From positions 15,267,585-15,331,584 of the forward strand of contig JAZBQD010000019.1 of NCBI GenBank assembly GCA_036583965.1: DNA of 64,000 nt. Direction: 5' to 3'. The notes beneath the pieces were generated by a model. The model was not told where the DNA came from and did not search any database. It saw only the letters and a program-made list of their open reading frames with translations. This DNA is from Prunella strophiata (Eukaryota > Chordata > Aves > Passeriformes > Prunellidae). How positions within the stretch are numbered: the stretch's first letter is position 1; every line of letters begins with the position of its first letter. Positions 9,801 through 29,474 of this stretch are shown piece after piece. A program made the position numbers and the translations under genes.

Positions 9801-12800
9801 GATGTCTGCAGCAGGTAAAAGCAAAGATTGTTGCCAGACCAACCTGTATAGAGTACTAGGCAGGGTGGATTATCATTGGGTCTGACCTCCCACAAGCATC
9901 AAAGTAGGTGCAGTGATTATATTTTTAATTTAGAATGGGACCATCTTTGTGCCTAAGCTTAGATCTTCCATGGCTACCTTGTGCCTAAGCTGTAAGATAA
10001 CTACAGTCAAGCAGAAGATACAGGTTTGGGTGGCAAGTGTATGAACCAGTGATTTTAAAAGTCTTTTCTCTTACAGTCTCTTGATAGAGTCCTCAATTCT
10101 TTGCTATTACTGCACTGTGTGTTCACAAGAGCACTTGTTTGCTTTTTGGTCAGAGAGAGCAAAGTCTTGTTAAATATAGCCACTTGCTCAATAAAATGTA
10201 GCTGAAATATCATATTCACCCCACGCTTATCTGAACAGAAATGTTGGCTGACAAGAAGTCTGACCACAGGACTGGCTGTCCTTTAGAAGGACAGTGACTG
10301 GAACTTGAAGACACCACTGATCACTGAAGAAGAATTGGTAGTGGCTTGTAATTTAAGCCTCCTGTCAATGCAAATGCTTCCATGCTCATTACAATGCCAA
10401 AAAGAAAAATGAATGCCTCCATCAAAAGCAAATTATATGATGCAGAAATCATGCATTCATTCTATAATCACATGCTGACCAAGGTTACTATCATTTACTA
10501 TAGAAGTGACTTCAGTGGGATCCAAAAATTGTTTCATTATATAGGGAGTAAAATAGGTGCTTTCAATCAAAAATGCCTAAGAAGGAACAAGTAAAGATGC
10601 TAGATGAGGCCTTCTGGGAGGTAAGAATGATGTCTTGGATGTGTTCAGTCACTTATTCTGATCTGGCCACAGCCCTAGGAAGTGTCTGAAGTAAGACTGC
10701 TCCCACACTAGAGATACCACTCTCTTTAAAGGAATATATAATACAGTGTATTATAGACTTTTAAATGCTTCAGTTTGGCACCAAAATCCTGACTGTAGGA
10801 GGCTAGGAATCTTTCCAAGAAAAGGCATAAAGAACAGTGCTGATACTGTAGTTATGACTGTAGCACAGAAAAGCAAGACTAACCTACAGTTGAATTGCCA
10901 CTGGGGTCCTGACAGTGAAGGTGCTTTGAGCTGACCCACTGGTCCCCATCCTGTGGGAACACAAATTTCTACTCCAAGTGACCCAGAGAGTTCCCTGAGA
11001 CACTGCATTGTCCATGCCAGCCTCGTGGGAACAGTGCTGGTGCTAGCCAAGGAACAGACCTAGGAGCAGCCAGTGATGTGTCATGGATTGATGGAATCTT
11101 GGGCCAGGTTTTGAGTGCCTACAGGGTTACTTTTTCTCAGCTCTGTTTGATAAAGTCTCAGCTTTCTGCAACCTTGATTGTCATCCTTTTCTCCTCTCCT
11201 CCTTCCAGCTGTCCCATCACCCTATAGGAATGGATACTTATACAAAAACTGTTAATCATGAACATATCTCACTGCTCTTCGTTATCCTGGAAGTGAATAT
11301 TAAGATTTATCTGCCTCTTGTCAGATATCAATCCCATTGATGGGATTAATTTACCAGCATAAAAATAAGTATCTGAAAGCAAATGTATTTGCACTTTTTT
11401 GGTACATATAGAGAGTTATCTGGCCTGCAGATTCAGTAAAACCTGGTTTCCATAACTTCTCTGGTGGGGATTATCTGATGTCTGGCAAAGATGAGCTCAC
11501 CACTTCCTCCCACAATACAGGCTGTAAAAATGTCTGCCCTGGATCAGGTCATTCAGCTTCATGACTTTGGTATGTTTCAGACCTTTATCATTTTGTCATG
11601 GTAGATGCAAAAAAGAATACTTTCAAAATGCATAAAATGCAATTGAGAGAATGCAATTGAGAGAGAGAGAATGAGATAAAGAAAATATAACCTAAATCTC
11701 CAAAAAACACAAGCTGAAAATTTATTGACTCAAACTTCAGAGTTGGATGGCATTTTAACCAGAAAATATCAGGAACTGGGAAGAGCAGTGGCCTAAAAGA
11801 AACCTCTCAGAAGAGCTTTAAACTTAGCACCTGGTTTCCATCGGGACTGAAAGCAGTTCATGCATTTGCTCCATTTGCCAATTTTTTTTTTGCAAAACAA
11901 ATTATCTTCTCACTAGCAATGTATGTGCATCCTTAAGAAGTTCCATTTCAAAGATGAGTAAGGTTGCTAAGTGACATTAGTGCCTAAATCAAGGAAAGTG
12001 AAAAATTAACACCTCACATCTGGCACTGCTCACATATTAAATGCAATATTCTTATGAAACATTAAGAAAGCCATATTTGAGTACTTATACAGCTTGTAGA
12101 CAGAGGTTGTTGTCCACTTAATTACTTCACTGTCTAATTTTCCTTTTGAGAAAGAAAATGGAAATGTAGATACTGTAGATACTGTCTTCAAAATAGATCA
12201 TAGATCTATTACATAGATCACAACACAGACACTGTCTTTAAAAACCTCAGGAAGGTCACAGACCAGCATGTAGAAATGAGTAGAACCAGAGAGGCATGGA
12301 CATGTCTCATGGAAGAACAGGTAGTGTAAAGTTCTTGGAGCAGCTTAAACAAAGACACCAAGTCCTCTATGAAAACTAATTCCTGCTTAAATACTCCATG
12401 AGAGCACAGCCAGGTAGATACAAACTTTCTTGAGGAAGAAGTGTGGCTTTTGAATATCCAATCCATGCATCCTCCAATGGGAAGAGCATGCTCAGTGCCC
12501 GGCCTGCACTGGTTACTGCTCTGATATTTCTGTTCAAATGGAAAAACCCCTAAGAAGCACAAGTACCCACCCCCACAATGCAGAGCTCCTTGCCAATCAC
12601 TCTGGACAATGCAGGTAGCACTAACTCCCACACATTTGGTACCTAGTAACCCTCAGCATTTTCACAGGTGCCAGAGGGCACCTTTTGCATGTCTGCTACA
12701 GAGGCACAGTGCAGAGATTTCTTCATTACATCAGGTAATTGCTTCAGACCTGACAGTCAAACACTGCAGGTCCCAGAACTTAGACTGATTATCATAGCAG

Positions 12801-15800
12801 TAAGGAGATGCATATGCAGTGCATGTAAATACAGAATTTGGATAAGAAGTAGTGGGCAAATAGATAATTTTTCAAGTTCTGGTCATCAAAGGTTATTGAT
12901 TGTAAATTTTTCTGCTATTCTGAAGGTGCAACAAAAAGGTTTTTTCCCCTTAGACATACCAATCTCTTACACACTTTGCAATTCCTTTCCTTGAATTTTT
13001 TCCAGGAATTTAAAATAGAAATGCACTTGCATTTCACATCTACTGGAGAAACTTTGGAATGCCCTGCCTGGAGAACAGAAATATCTACCAGTGCCATTTT
13101 CTTAAGTTTGTGTCTCCTGCCTGCTCAAGTCCTGTCTCATGACAAAAATTTAGTAAGGCACAGAGAAAGGCAGCTGTCCAAACACACAAAATTATCCTTC
13201 TTCCCATCTGAGAACTAAAGGTTGTGATGACACCTGCTGGCTCCATGGGGACTCAGCAAACACCAGCCAGCCCCTTCTAGAGCTCTCCAATACTTGCAGG
13301 TAAAAATGGAGGATAAATAAATCATTGTGAATTAAAACTTTTAATTGCTGCAAGTCAGAAAATCACAGGAAACAAGGCTAGGAACTTTAAAAGGTCATTT
13401 ATTCCATTTCCTGGGAAAAAACAGGGTCTGTGCTGTTCCACCATACATCATGGATGATTGTTGTACCTCTTACTGAAAATTGAAAGCCCTTCTCTGGACA
13501 CAGTGTTACAGTGTTTCATCATTTTTGCATTTCCTATAAAAGATTCCACTGTAAGATGTGTTATTAACAGACAATAATACTTTCATTTGTAGTGTTCAAG
13601 GACAGTTAGACAGCACTTGACTGTGAAGTTGAAAGCATAATGGAGATACTTCTGCCCTATTTATGAGCTGCTACAGCTTTAGCTGCTTTGTCCACCTTGT
13701 ACAGCAGCACACCCATCCCACCCCAGGTGACATGCAGGAATAGGTGTCTTCCAAAGAGGCTTTCCCTACAGGAATCCTGTCACATGAACATGGCATAATT
13801 GTACAGAAGGGATCAAGCTTAGCCACAGTTGCATTCTGATGATTTCAATTATATTGTGCATTCTTGGAGTGGGAGAAACAGCAGCCACCTTGATGAATCA
13901 GCTCGTTGACAAACTAAGTATGTTCAGAAGACTGCATAAAGAGCTGTTTTATAACTGTTGGAGCATGTTAGTTTATGTGTTATGAGTAATTTCACAGTGA
14001 GACTTCAGAAGAAGAACAGATCCCTGCAAATCATCCATCCCCTGCACTATTCCTGGGGTTTTGTTTAGTCTAAGAAACATGGAAGAGGTCAGATCACATT
14101 CAGCCTAAATATTTTCCTGAACTGACACTTTTTACGTTCTCATCACTCTCCAGTATGGTCAGTATTTCTGACTGATTTCTCCTAGATCCCTCAAGAGAGT
14201 TGTAAATACCCTGTGTCTGCCCTTGAGAACCAAATGGGTGGCCACCTAGCTGGGGACAGAAATTTGCAGTGCCTTGAGTGAAATGTGTCTGTTTAGTTAC
14301 TACCTTGATTGAGCAAGGCAAGAAATTCAGTTCCAAAAAGTCTCTCACTGGGAAGCTGGTACAGGTACAAGTAATTAAACCAGCCCATCTCCTTCCTGGA
14401 ACCTGCTCTCAGTAGTGCAATCATGCCCACCATATCTCATAGCCCACTTTGAATCTCAGCTGTGCTCAAGTTACAAACTGCTGAAATGGGTCATGGAATG
14501 TGGAACAGAGGCATTACTTAGTCAAGAACTATTGCTGCTCCAAGGAGATCATAACTGGGAGGAATCAGAGTCAGCACAGGGAACCTAAGCCCCCAAACCC
14601 CGAATATTAGCATGACTGGTTTCTTCATGGTCACAGAAGGTTTCCTAAAACTGACTGAAGGAAATTAAGTAAGAGGAAAGGCAGCCACTGAAATAGAGGT
14701 GTTGCCAGCTCCACAAGAACTGCAAAAGGAAGAATTCTTTCTGTCTTACAACAGAAACTCTCAAACTTTTTGGAACGAGCAGCTGAATCTGCCTCTGCAG
14801 TATCTACCCCCAGGTACTCAAGAGTCACAGGGCTTTGTCAAACAGATTGGTGAGAACCTGGACTACATCACTGCCAAGTTTTTCAGAGTTGTCTATTAGA
14901 GAACAGACTGGTCTTCAGCTCAACTGCTGCCCAGCCTCAGCACTGGCACAAGCTCCCAGCAGAGACACAACTGGGCAGCAGTGCACTTGTATTGGCCTTG
15001 CTTGTTCTGGTTTCAGAGGTGGTTTTGTCCTGAACTGTGGAAAAGTGCAATTCTGCCAGAGTCACACACTGGCAGTCCTCTCCCAGTAAATCACTCTGTG
15101 AACATGTATAGTTTGGCAGAGTGTTACCCATATGTTGTGTGGAGTTTAACTGCTCAGAAAGCTCTGTTGAATCCAAAGGGCAACTGACAATATAAATAGG
15201 AGTTGGTGGGAGGAATATGTTACTCCTGATAGTGTATGGTGGATACATTCAGCAAGGTGTTACCTGGCATAAAAAACTAGCTAGGGCTTTGTGAGTAACT
15301 AGAGAGGAAGACAATTTTCTCAGATCTCTGTACACAGCCAATACATCTCATAATAGCCTCCTTTTTCCTCTGGGTAAAACAGGATTGATATGAGCTTTGT
15401 GGTCCAGCAAAGATTTAGCCAAGAGATTCAACTACTTAAAGATTTCTTCAAACCCCTCTTTTTACTACCATCTATAAATAAACTTAATCTTTTGAATCAA
15501 TATTGAGTGTCTTAGCTTCCAGCAGTGACCACATGTGCCAGCTGTCCTGGTGCGAAGAGGAAGAGGCTTGTTTGCTACTCTCCTTGCAAATAACTGCTGA
15601 TTTTGCTGAGCACAAAAGCCAGGATCTGTGTCCATCTGGTTTTCCTTGTATTTTCTTTTTCACAGCACCACTGTGTCCTGCAGACACACAGATTCAGAGG
15701 CACACCACAGTAATGCAGCTTTGTTCAACCACATCAGATGCAAATTTCTCCCATGTGATGAGAAGACATTTGAATTTCAAATCCAACTGAATTAACCACA

Positions 15801-16920
15801 AATACACATAGACTAGGAAGTAGGGGGGAAAAAGTGCAGTCACATGGACAGAGAACAGAAGTTCTGAAGTCACTGGCACATCCACAGTAGATGGATGTTT
15901 AGAGACTGGACTGGCTGACATTACTGAGCCTTCGGTTGGTAACCCCATCTATTTTCCCATATTCTGTAATACAGTGCCTACACTGGGGGCCTATTATCAC
16001 TTGGATTGCTTCTAAAAGGAATATTTTAAATTAATTTAAACAAACTAGAATTTAAGAAGCTAGAGCCTGTGACCCCTCTGTTGAACTCTTGAAGAGCATA
16101 AACCCCACAACTGCCCTCCAATATGGTATCCTTGCAACAAGGATACAAATCTGCTTAGACAACAGAGGGGCTACATTCAGTTCTTAAGCTCTTCCTAATG
16201 AAATCTTGCATCTTGTAAGCAAACACTCTTATAGAAGCAATACTCATCAGCAACAAACAAAGGCCTTTTTAAATTGAGTCCTGGATGCCCTAATGGGCTT
16301 TCTAAAATGTCTAATACATCCACTTAGACTGCACATAATATTTATTTTTTTCAGTTCAGTGGAAAATTAGAGACTAGTACCCTTATCTCACATTTTAAAG
16401 CCAAATTATTTTTCTTTTACAGTCCAAATCAAAATTAAGTGTTCCATTTCATTTGGGAGTATTTTTGAAAACAATTTAGGAGCATGAGGGGAAGATAGAG
16501 AATGCCATGTGTATGTTTTATCTGGAATTAGGCCAACCATCAAAATAATGAAGAGTTTAGACCATCCCATGCTACAGAAATTGTTGAATGAACTGTCTTA
16601 AAGAATGTGCCTCACCCAACTAATAAGGCTTAAGACCCAAAGTCAGCCTTCAAATCTGTTCAAGAAAGACCAACTGAAAACTCAAAAAATTTATTAATGC
16701 CTCCCATAGCTCTGTATAACTTTTTCAGGAATATCAGCTTGGCCCACTTTGTATTTCATGGGAGAACATCCCTCAGGCAGTTGATGTTGGCAGACAGATA
16801 TGTCACCGAGCACCTGGCACGCTCTTCAAAGAGGGAGTGGAGCCCTGGCCTCTCCTCTCAAAGCGTGGCCAAATTGCAGGGCAAGGGAGCTGGCAACACC
16901 CCTACAAATGTTCTGTACCT
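6831..16920. other. Intergenic, no gene recognised
   Basis: About 10 kb of ordinary non-coding sequence with short AC-rich (about 8250-8290) and GA-rich (about 11650-11680) stretches. I looked for serpin signatures (NVIISPLS-like, FPKFKL-like and reactive-loop hinge codons) and found none on either strand. Older diverged repeats may be present but are not recognisable by eye. Confidence 0.45.
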
Positions 16921-16944
16921 TCTCCCTCCCTCCCTCCCTCCCTC
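16921..16944. repeat. (CCCT)n short tandem repeat
   Basis: Five to six consecutive ccct units, nearly pure, in intergenic sequence. Confidence 0.85.
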
Positions 16945-19671
16945 ATGCTCCCCCTGCCTTGCTGAATATTGACTCTTTTACGTAAGGGGATAATTTAAGC
17001 AGGATTGGATACATCTTCCACCACTGAGTAGCTCAGAGCTGCCTGAAAAATAATTCTCAAGGGCTATTGGATGTGGGGGACCACATCCTGATAGGGTGCT
17101 GAGGAGTTAAATGCAAAGAATTTATTGTTCTCTTGTTTCTCATGAAAGACACAACATATTTACTGGAATATGACGCTCCCTTATTATGCCATTTATAGGA
17201 AACACATATTCAGTGTTTATAAAGCAGTTAATTTATAACAGACAAAACCAGATTATCAGTCTTTGGAAGAGCAAATATTTGTTCAAAAACTTCTAAACGG
17301 GACAGACATCCTCATCTCATTTTTAAACATAACTGATTGAGAAAAGTAAGAGAAGAGCTACCTAATAGGTAAGATAAGATTTATATGAAGCATTTAGATT
17401 ATAAAGGAAATATATATATATTATATACATATAAAAAATGCAATTTTATGTATTTATCAATGATTCCCTAGATGTGATGTTTTAAATGGTTGTAGACCTT
17501 AATCAGCTTGTAATGGATTTTTCTCTTGCTCTAATGCCTTCAGAAGGAAAAAGCATTTGCACAAGGAGCTTCTTTCTTTGATATTGATATTACTAGAAAT
17601 AAATATTTCTTAAAATGGAAATAATGTTCACTTTGCCGTAACACACATTAATGAACTGTCTGCTCTACAAATAAAGTGAGTTGTCTAAAATTAGCAATAA
17701 GCTTCACTCAGGTCTAAAAATACAAGTCTATAATGTACATAAATTCTACTTTATTGTTCCCAGAACTGTTTTTCCTAGTTCTAGAGGACATGCTCTATTT
17801 CTAACTAGTAAAGGTGAATGATACAGCTGCTTTAATGTTAACCTTAAATGTTGCAATCACAGATTTGCAGTGATTACTTAGTGCAACTGCAAGGTTTTTA
17901 TTCCCATGTTCATTGCACCCAAATCAGTAGCAGATGTGTATGTGTTTGCCTGAGGATTCAGGAATCTTAAGTGTTGAATAGTTTGGGATAAACCTGTCAA
18001 CAAGAGTTTCTGTGTTTGTCCTGCCCTTTCCATCCAAAACCTCTCTGTGCAGGGAAGGCAGAGCCCTCTGGAAGGCAGCTCAGCACTTTGCCCATGCCAG
18101 TCCCTTCCCATCTCCTGGGGGAAGCTGGTGGCCACTTGAGCCAGGTCCTGTCCCAGACCTTCCAGGGAGAGACACAACAGTGACATAGTGACAAACACAA
18201 CCCTGTGTGCAGGAAAAGATGAGGAAGGGCTTGCACTCTGCATACCTGGTGAGCAGTTAGGCCTGATGCTCTTTTAGAGGGAGGAACCTGCTGCTGCAGA
18301 AAATCCTTTCCCTGTAATTGAATATGATCAAAAGCAAAATTTTCCAATCCCTGCCTCTTTGCTAGAGCTGACTCTGCAGTGCCCAAGGATGCTTCTTCAA
18401 AGTAGGGATGACTCCCAGAGGAAAGAACCTCCTTCTTTGCTGCCAGGGCAGGTGCAGCATTGCGGCAGGAACAGGACCTCTGTGCCTGTGCTACTTCCCA
18501 CAGAAGTGGGTCACCACAGAAGCAGAAGGAATGCTCAGCAGTTACTGCACTGGCTCTGAGCTGAACTGCTTCAGTCCTGCCAGGGGACAGTGAGTGTCCC
18601 AGCACTCCAGATGTCTCATGCTTGACCAGCAAGGCAGGAGCTAAAGTCAAGTCATCCCCTTCCCTACTCCAGTCCTGAAAATCCAGACACTGGGAATCTC
18701 ATTAAAAATAAATCAAGGGTTAATGGGAAAGATAAAGTAAAAAGAAAAAAAATTCATAACATATTTGCTGCATATTTTGCTCTGTTCTCTGTCTGCCATG
18801 CACTTGAGAGCAGGCATAACATTCACTGAATTCCCTGCCTCCCGATTAAGTCATGACAGCCCATCTGTGCTGCAGCAAGTACAGAACGTGACCTATTATC
18901 TCCAAAGAAAATAGCACACCACCTGACTGCCAAAAGCACCTCGTGACTTGGCACCCAAATGTCTCAGTACTCACATCAACATACCTTTGCAGGACTAACT
19001 CCCACAGCCTGAATCAGCCAACTGTGAAATTCAGCTGAACTCTGAATAAACCGGATAAAACCAGCTTTCCCATATGCCAAATCACAAACTATACAGTGAC
19101 CGTAATTTGCTGTTACAGATCCTCAGCTTAAAAGGAGTAGTTAACAATTGCCATGTGATTCTAGACTGTTGAATTATTTACTACTTTAATGACAGGCCAT
19201 ATAATCCATCTTTTAATCTCATTTATCCCTTTGCCCACTGCTATACAAAAGGAATCTGTGCAGGTTTGGTGGTCTCGAACATCCCGTTTAATTTACAATG
19301 GGAAAATGCATCTCCAAAGATTGTAGCTATTCAAAATTTTTCCATAAGGTGCAATTCAACACTGCTGTATGGAAGAGAATTTATAAGTTGCTTTATGGAA
19401 AGATGGATGATAACAACATTTGCACTTTATGCTTGCAAAGTGCATTTCATTTGCAAATTTACACAATGTCTGATGCTAAGGTTTGCCTGAGGTGTCCTGT
19501 AAGATCTGCCTGGTCTTCTCTGAACATTTTGTTGGCCAGGTTTGGAGTAGATACCCTGAAGATGCAGAAAGATCATTTCACTACATCTATGACCTTCTGC
19601 ATTGGGAATTTAAAAACAAACTAAAAAATCATTTTGTTGCCTTTCTTTTTTTTTTTTTTTTTTTTCCCTAG
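16945..19671. other. Intergenic sequence and probable SERPINA10 upstream/intron 1 region
   Basis: No coding exon is visible. Mammalian SERPINA10 begins with a non-coding exon, so an untranslated first exon and promoter may lie here. A TATA-like tatacaaaag at 19243-19252 and a GTTAAC half-site (the kind used by HNF1) near 19139 would fit a liver gene, but neither is strong enough to fix a start site. A run of 20 T (19646-19665) forms the pyrimidine tract before the acceptor at 19670-19671. Confidence 0.35.
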
Positions 19672-19713
19672 GGAGTAAAAACAACTCTAAAGAGCTCATT
19701 ATTGGATGTCAAC

Positions 19714-25895
<6,182 letters not shown>

Positions 25896-25896
<1 letters not shown>

Positions 25897-25901
25897 ATAA
25901 A
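25896..25901 (+). promoter_or_regulatory. SERPINA10: AATAAA overlapping the SERPINA10 stop codon
   Basis: The last base of the TGA stop is also the first base of AATAAA. If used, the 3' UTR would be only about 15-30 nt. A second AATAAA at 25961-25966 would give a more usual 3' UTR of about 80-90 nt. Confidence 0.5.
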
Positions 25902-25960
25902 GGTAACTAGTTTCTATTCTTTGGTATGTAAGTAGCTTTATTTTTATTAATTTATTTTAT

Positions 25961-25966
25961 AATAAA
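25961..25966 (+). promoter_or_regulatory. SERPINA10: Probable SERPINA10 polyadenylation signal
   Basis: A canonical AATAAA hexamer 65 bases after the stop. It is the more conventional of the two candidate signals for this gene. Confidence 0.5.
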
Positions 25967-28900
25967 AAGACACTGAAATATGAAATGTGAAAACCTGTTT
26001 TGTCTATCCAGCTAGCACTAGGTCATCCTAGTAATATTTTATGAATGCCACATAACAAGCTAACTTCATTAAGGCTCACAGCAACAAAAATGTGACTTGT
26101 AAAATCTACCTTTGGTAAAAGAAAGCCCAACAACCACAGAAGTGAAATTTCAAAAGTCAGTATTTTAGTGATAAATCTGAATAAAAAGCCCCAGACATTC
26201 AAACGCCAAAATATTCAGGAAGCTCATTCCCAAAGACTGCAGATTCCTCAATGTTATCTTCTGTTACATAGAGACTGAAAAGCCCAGTGACCTCAATGTT
26301 AGCAGAATTTTGCCAGGTATAAAAACAGAAGCAGTATCAAGCCCTAAAAGAGAATTTACAACCTTTGTCTAGAGATATTTATTACTGTAGAAAATAAGTC
26401 TATCATGAAGTCTACCTTGTGAGTGTGACCTCTTTCAAAGCATATATGCAGACTATCAAATCACCTCATTTTCTCAGGGTACATGATGTGCCTTAAAAAT
26501 ATTCTTTGAATTAAAAACAAAATAGTCTGAAAAATAACTTAGTTATTCTGATTTTGGAAAATCTGGCCTGTACTATTTCATAGCACAAAGCTAGCCTTCT
26601 CCTAACCCCAGAATTTATACCTGTAATGTCATCTAGACACCAGGGTGAACTATGTAACAGGACTCTGTAACTGAAATAAGGCACAGTTGGGTAGGAAAAA
26701 ACATACCTCCATTAAAGTGGAATAAATCTATTCACAGAGGTAATCCTAAAATCCAAAAGGTTTTGCCATGATGTTTCAGAAAAATATTTCAGAAATATTT
26801 TCAGAAAAATATTTCCATGATCTAACCACAATTTCCTTTATTCAAGTAGAGCAATGCATTAAAAAGAATTACAAGATCTTAACATCTAATAGATATTAAT
26901 TAGCAGAGTTCTATGTATAAAGTATGAAACAATGCAAAAAGCTACTTCCAGGTTTATGTAACTAACAGATGTCAGCATTATTCCACTTACTCATACAACC
27001 TTCACAAAATAATTGCCCAAAAAAGAGCAGAAGACTTTTCAAAATAATTTTGCTTGGAACTTCACAGGTGTCTATCAGTAAACTCAAAATACATCTGTTA
27101 GAGAAGATACAAAAGATACATTATAGGGTAAAGCTGGTAAATCTCTAAAAATCACCTCAGTTACCATTTGGTGTCTGCCCACAACAGCCCAGACACTGAT
27201 GTACTCCTCTCACAAAAGGACTTAGGAGGCAGGCTCTGCTATCTGACCAGACCATGAAGGTGCATCTAACCTAACTCCAGACTGCATTACAAATGTACCC
27301 AGAAAGAGAATCACTCCTTCCTGCCACTGTCTATATGAAAGCCAACAGATGCCACTGCACAGCTGACCTTCAGCTGTTATTCCAGAGCTAGGAGCTGACC
27401 AGCAGGTTCAAACAGTGCTCTGAAGGGTTCAAATGCATTGGTGCTGTTTAACAGAACTAACCCAGAAGTAGGTGGCCCCTAAAAAGACTGCCTGGATGGA
27501 GGTCTGTAGTGCAAAGGACTGATTAAAATATGCACAGGACACCAGAGGTGCACAAAGAAAATGTCCAGTCCAAAAAATGTCTAAACATTTAAAGATTACA
27601 TTGAGGGAATTTTAGGTTATTGAGTAGAGCACATGTTACCAGCATTAAATAAATTAATCAGTTTAAAATGACAGACAGTGACAGCCAAGAAGGAACAAAA
27701 GACAGACTGTTTACAGAACTCATTACCTGCCTATTAATGGGAGAAAGAACTTCAATTTTCTACACTTACTGGTTGTTCTGCATTGCTCTGCAAGGCATCA
27801 AAAGGGCAAACACAGTTTTGAGTCCTGTTCTCCAGCTGGCTACTGATGTTTTGAGTTTGGTCCCTGCAAAGGTCAGACTAAGAACAGCCTGAGCAGTCTC
27901 CTGTGGCCCACGGGGAGCAGCTGGAGCTGACCAGAGTCAGCTGTGCCTGGGGAACTGGGAGTCTCTGCTTGCATTAATGAACCAAGAGCAGAACCCAGGA
28001 GGAGCCAGCCCAGGTCATCTGGACACCTCTATCAATAATGAATGTTAAACATCATAGAACTCAGAGCAGCTTTTAAAGAAATCTGTGATTTACAAGATCC
28101 TATGCCAGGCTGCAGAACAAACTGAAAACTTAAGTATTTCCACAGAACTCAAACAATGCCTGTGACTCAAGATGGAGAATACAACTAAATCTAACTGAGG
28201 TGTAGGAGGCTTAAGCATTTAGACAGTGCTTAATCCAAAGAAACATTTTGTACTTCACACAAGACAGCATACATCCAGCATTATTACTACTTTAAATAAA
28301 TACCTCCATAGGTAAGTGCTTTTATTTCTTTTAATTATAAAAGATGCCCTGAGAATTTTTTTTTCAAGAACATGCATGTACAGCATTGTCCTAGGTTTTA
28401 TTTTGAGTAAATCATTCATGTTTTTACATTATAAAAAGTAACCACACACACATATGCATACACAGACCAGATCATCTTTATCATACACCAATAAATTTTA
28501 AAAACCATATATTTCTGATATCAATATATTTATGCTGCCTCCATTTTGAAAGAGAAGCTGACAATAGCTTCATAATCTCTCTCTCAAGTATTGGCATAAA
28601 TAGAACTTTTCAAAATATGATTGCATGTTTTTCCACATAAATTTTGATAGAAACATTAGCATTAATACAAACAAATGCAGATGACATCACTGAACCATGA
28701 CAGCTTGCAATAGCAGCTGATTAAAAACTAGATTCATTATTATAAATTATTAAAGTGAAAAGACAATTTGAAATACTAAAATTAAAACAAGGGTTTATAT
28801 AACAAAATTTATGAAATAAAACTTTTTTTTTACATCATCTGGAGACATTTGCTTTTAGATTGCTTTGAAAATTACACAGGATTTTTATGAACTTAATACT

Positions 28901-29300
28901 TGTAAAAACATTCATTCCAAATTCACAGCACAATGCTTCAAAAGTCTATGGTTTTTTATAGACTGATCAATGGTTCTGGACTTTGGTCTTAAATTAGGTT
29001 TGCAGATTCTTTAAAATGTGGGATTCCTTTTTCATATTCATAACAGTTCCTTCTATTTCTTCCTTAAAATATGGGAGCTAAGGGTTGCTAAGATTGTAAA
29101 TAAGCCAATTAAATAATGGGCATGTGCATTCTAAATCCAAGACTTCAAACTACAAAGGCATAACTGAAGAAAACAAAATCTTCTCCTTAGCTGCAGCAGT
29201 TAAGAGCACATAGCTGAAGTTATAGTTCATACCATTTCACTACAATGTTAGAATTCTGCAACCATTACATTGTTTATCAGAACATATTTTACAGCTTGAA
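25967..29300. other. Convergent intergenic region between SERPINA10 and PPP4R4
   Basis: About 3.3 kb with no exon, recognisable repeat or RNA gene. Its right part is probably 3' UTR of PPP4R4. An imperfect local repeat of aaaatattt units occurs near 26777-26815. Confidence 0.5.
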
Positions 29301-29315
29301 ATTTTAAATAAAAGA

Positions 29316-29321
29316 TTTATT
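29316..29321 (-). promoter_or_regulatory. PPP4R4: Candidate PPP4R4 polyadenylation signal
   Basis: TTTATT on the + strand reads AATAAA on the - strand, about 130 bases downstream of the PPP4R4 stop. Another lies at 29348-29353, and more distal ones exist (for example near 28321). Which is used cannot be told from sequence. Confidence 0.35.
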
Positions 29322-29449
29322 TTAAATTTTTAACATTGCAGGATGCATTTTATTCAGTCCAGGCATTAGAGAGTCCCATATGCTGCTCCCACCTTATCCC
29401 ACCAGAACGTTGCTTCCTCCAGCCTTTGGTCCTTTTTCTGTCAGATGAT

Positions 29450-29474
29450 CTAGGAGTTTGATTTTCTGTTTTTT
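29450..29474 (-). CDS. PPP4R4: PPP4R4 last coding exon, stop codon
   Basis: Acceptor ttgtatgaag, then one base completing an Ile codon and KNRKSNS with a TAG stop. It is matched to the mammalian ending ...LKSRKSNP. The exon continues leftward as 3' UTR. The intron before it is 4.9 kb. Confidence 0.85.

Noticed and set aside
17997..18650. 217-codon open frame on the - strand
   Set aside because: Composition and content do not resemble a known protein. It overlaps other open frames and has no promoter or splice support.
19243..19252. TATA-like sequence as the SERPINA10 promoter
   Set aside because: Position is plausible but no start site or first-exon donor can be fixed from sequence, so it is only mentioned in the upstream region.
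29363..29474. Longer alternative frames through the PPP4R4 last exon on the - strand
   Set aside because: Two other frames stay open past the called stop, but only the called frame is in phase with the preceding exon, and it gives the expected KNRKSNS ending.
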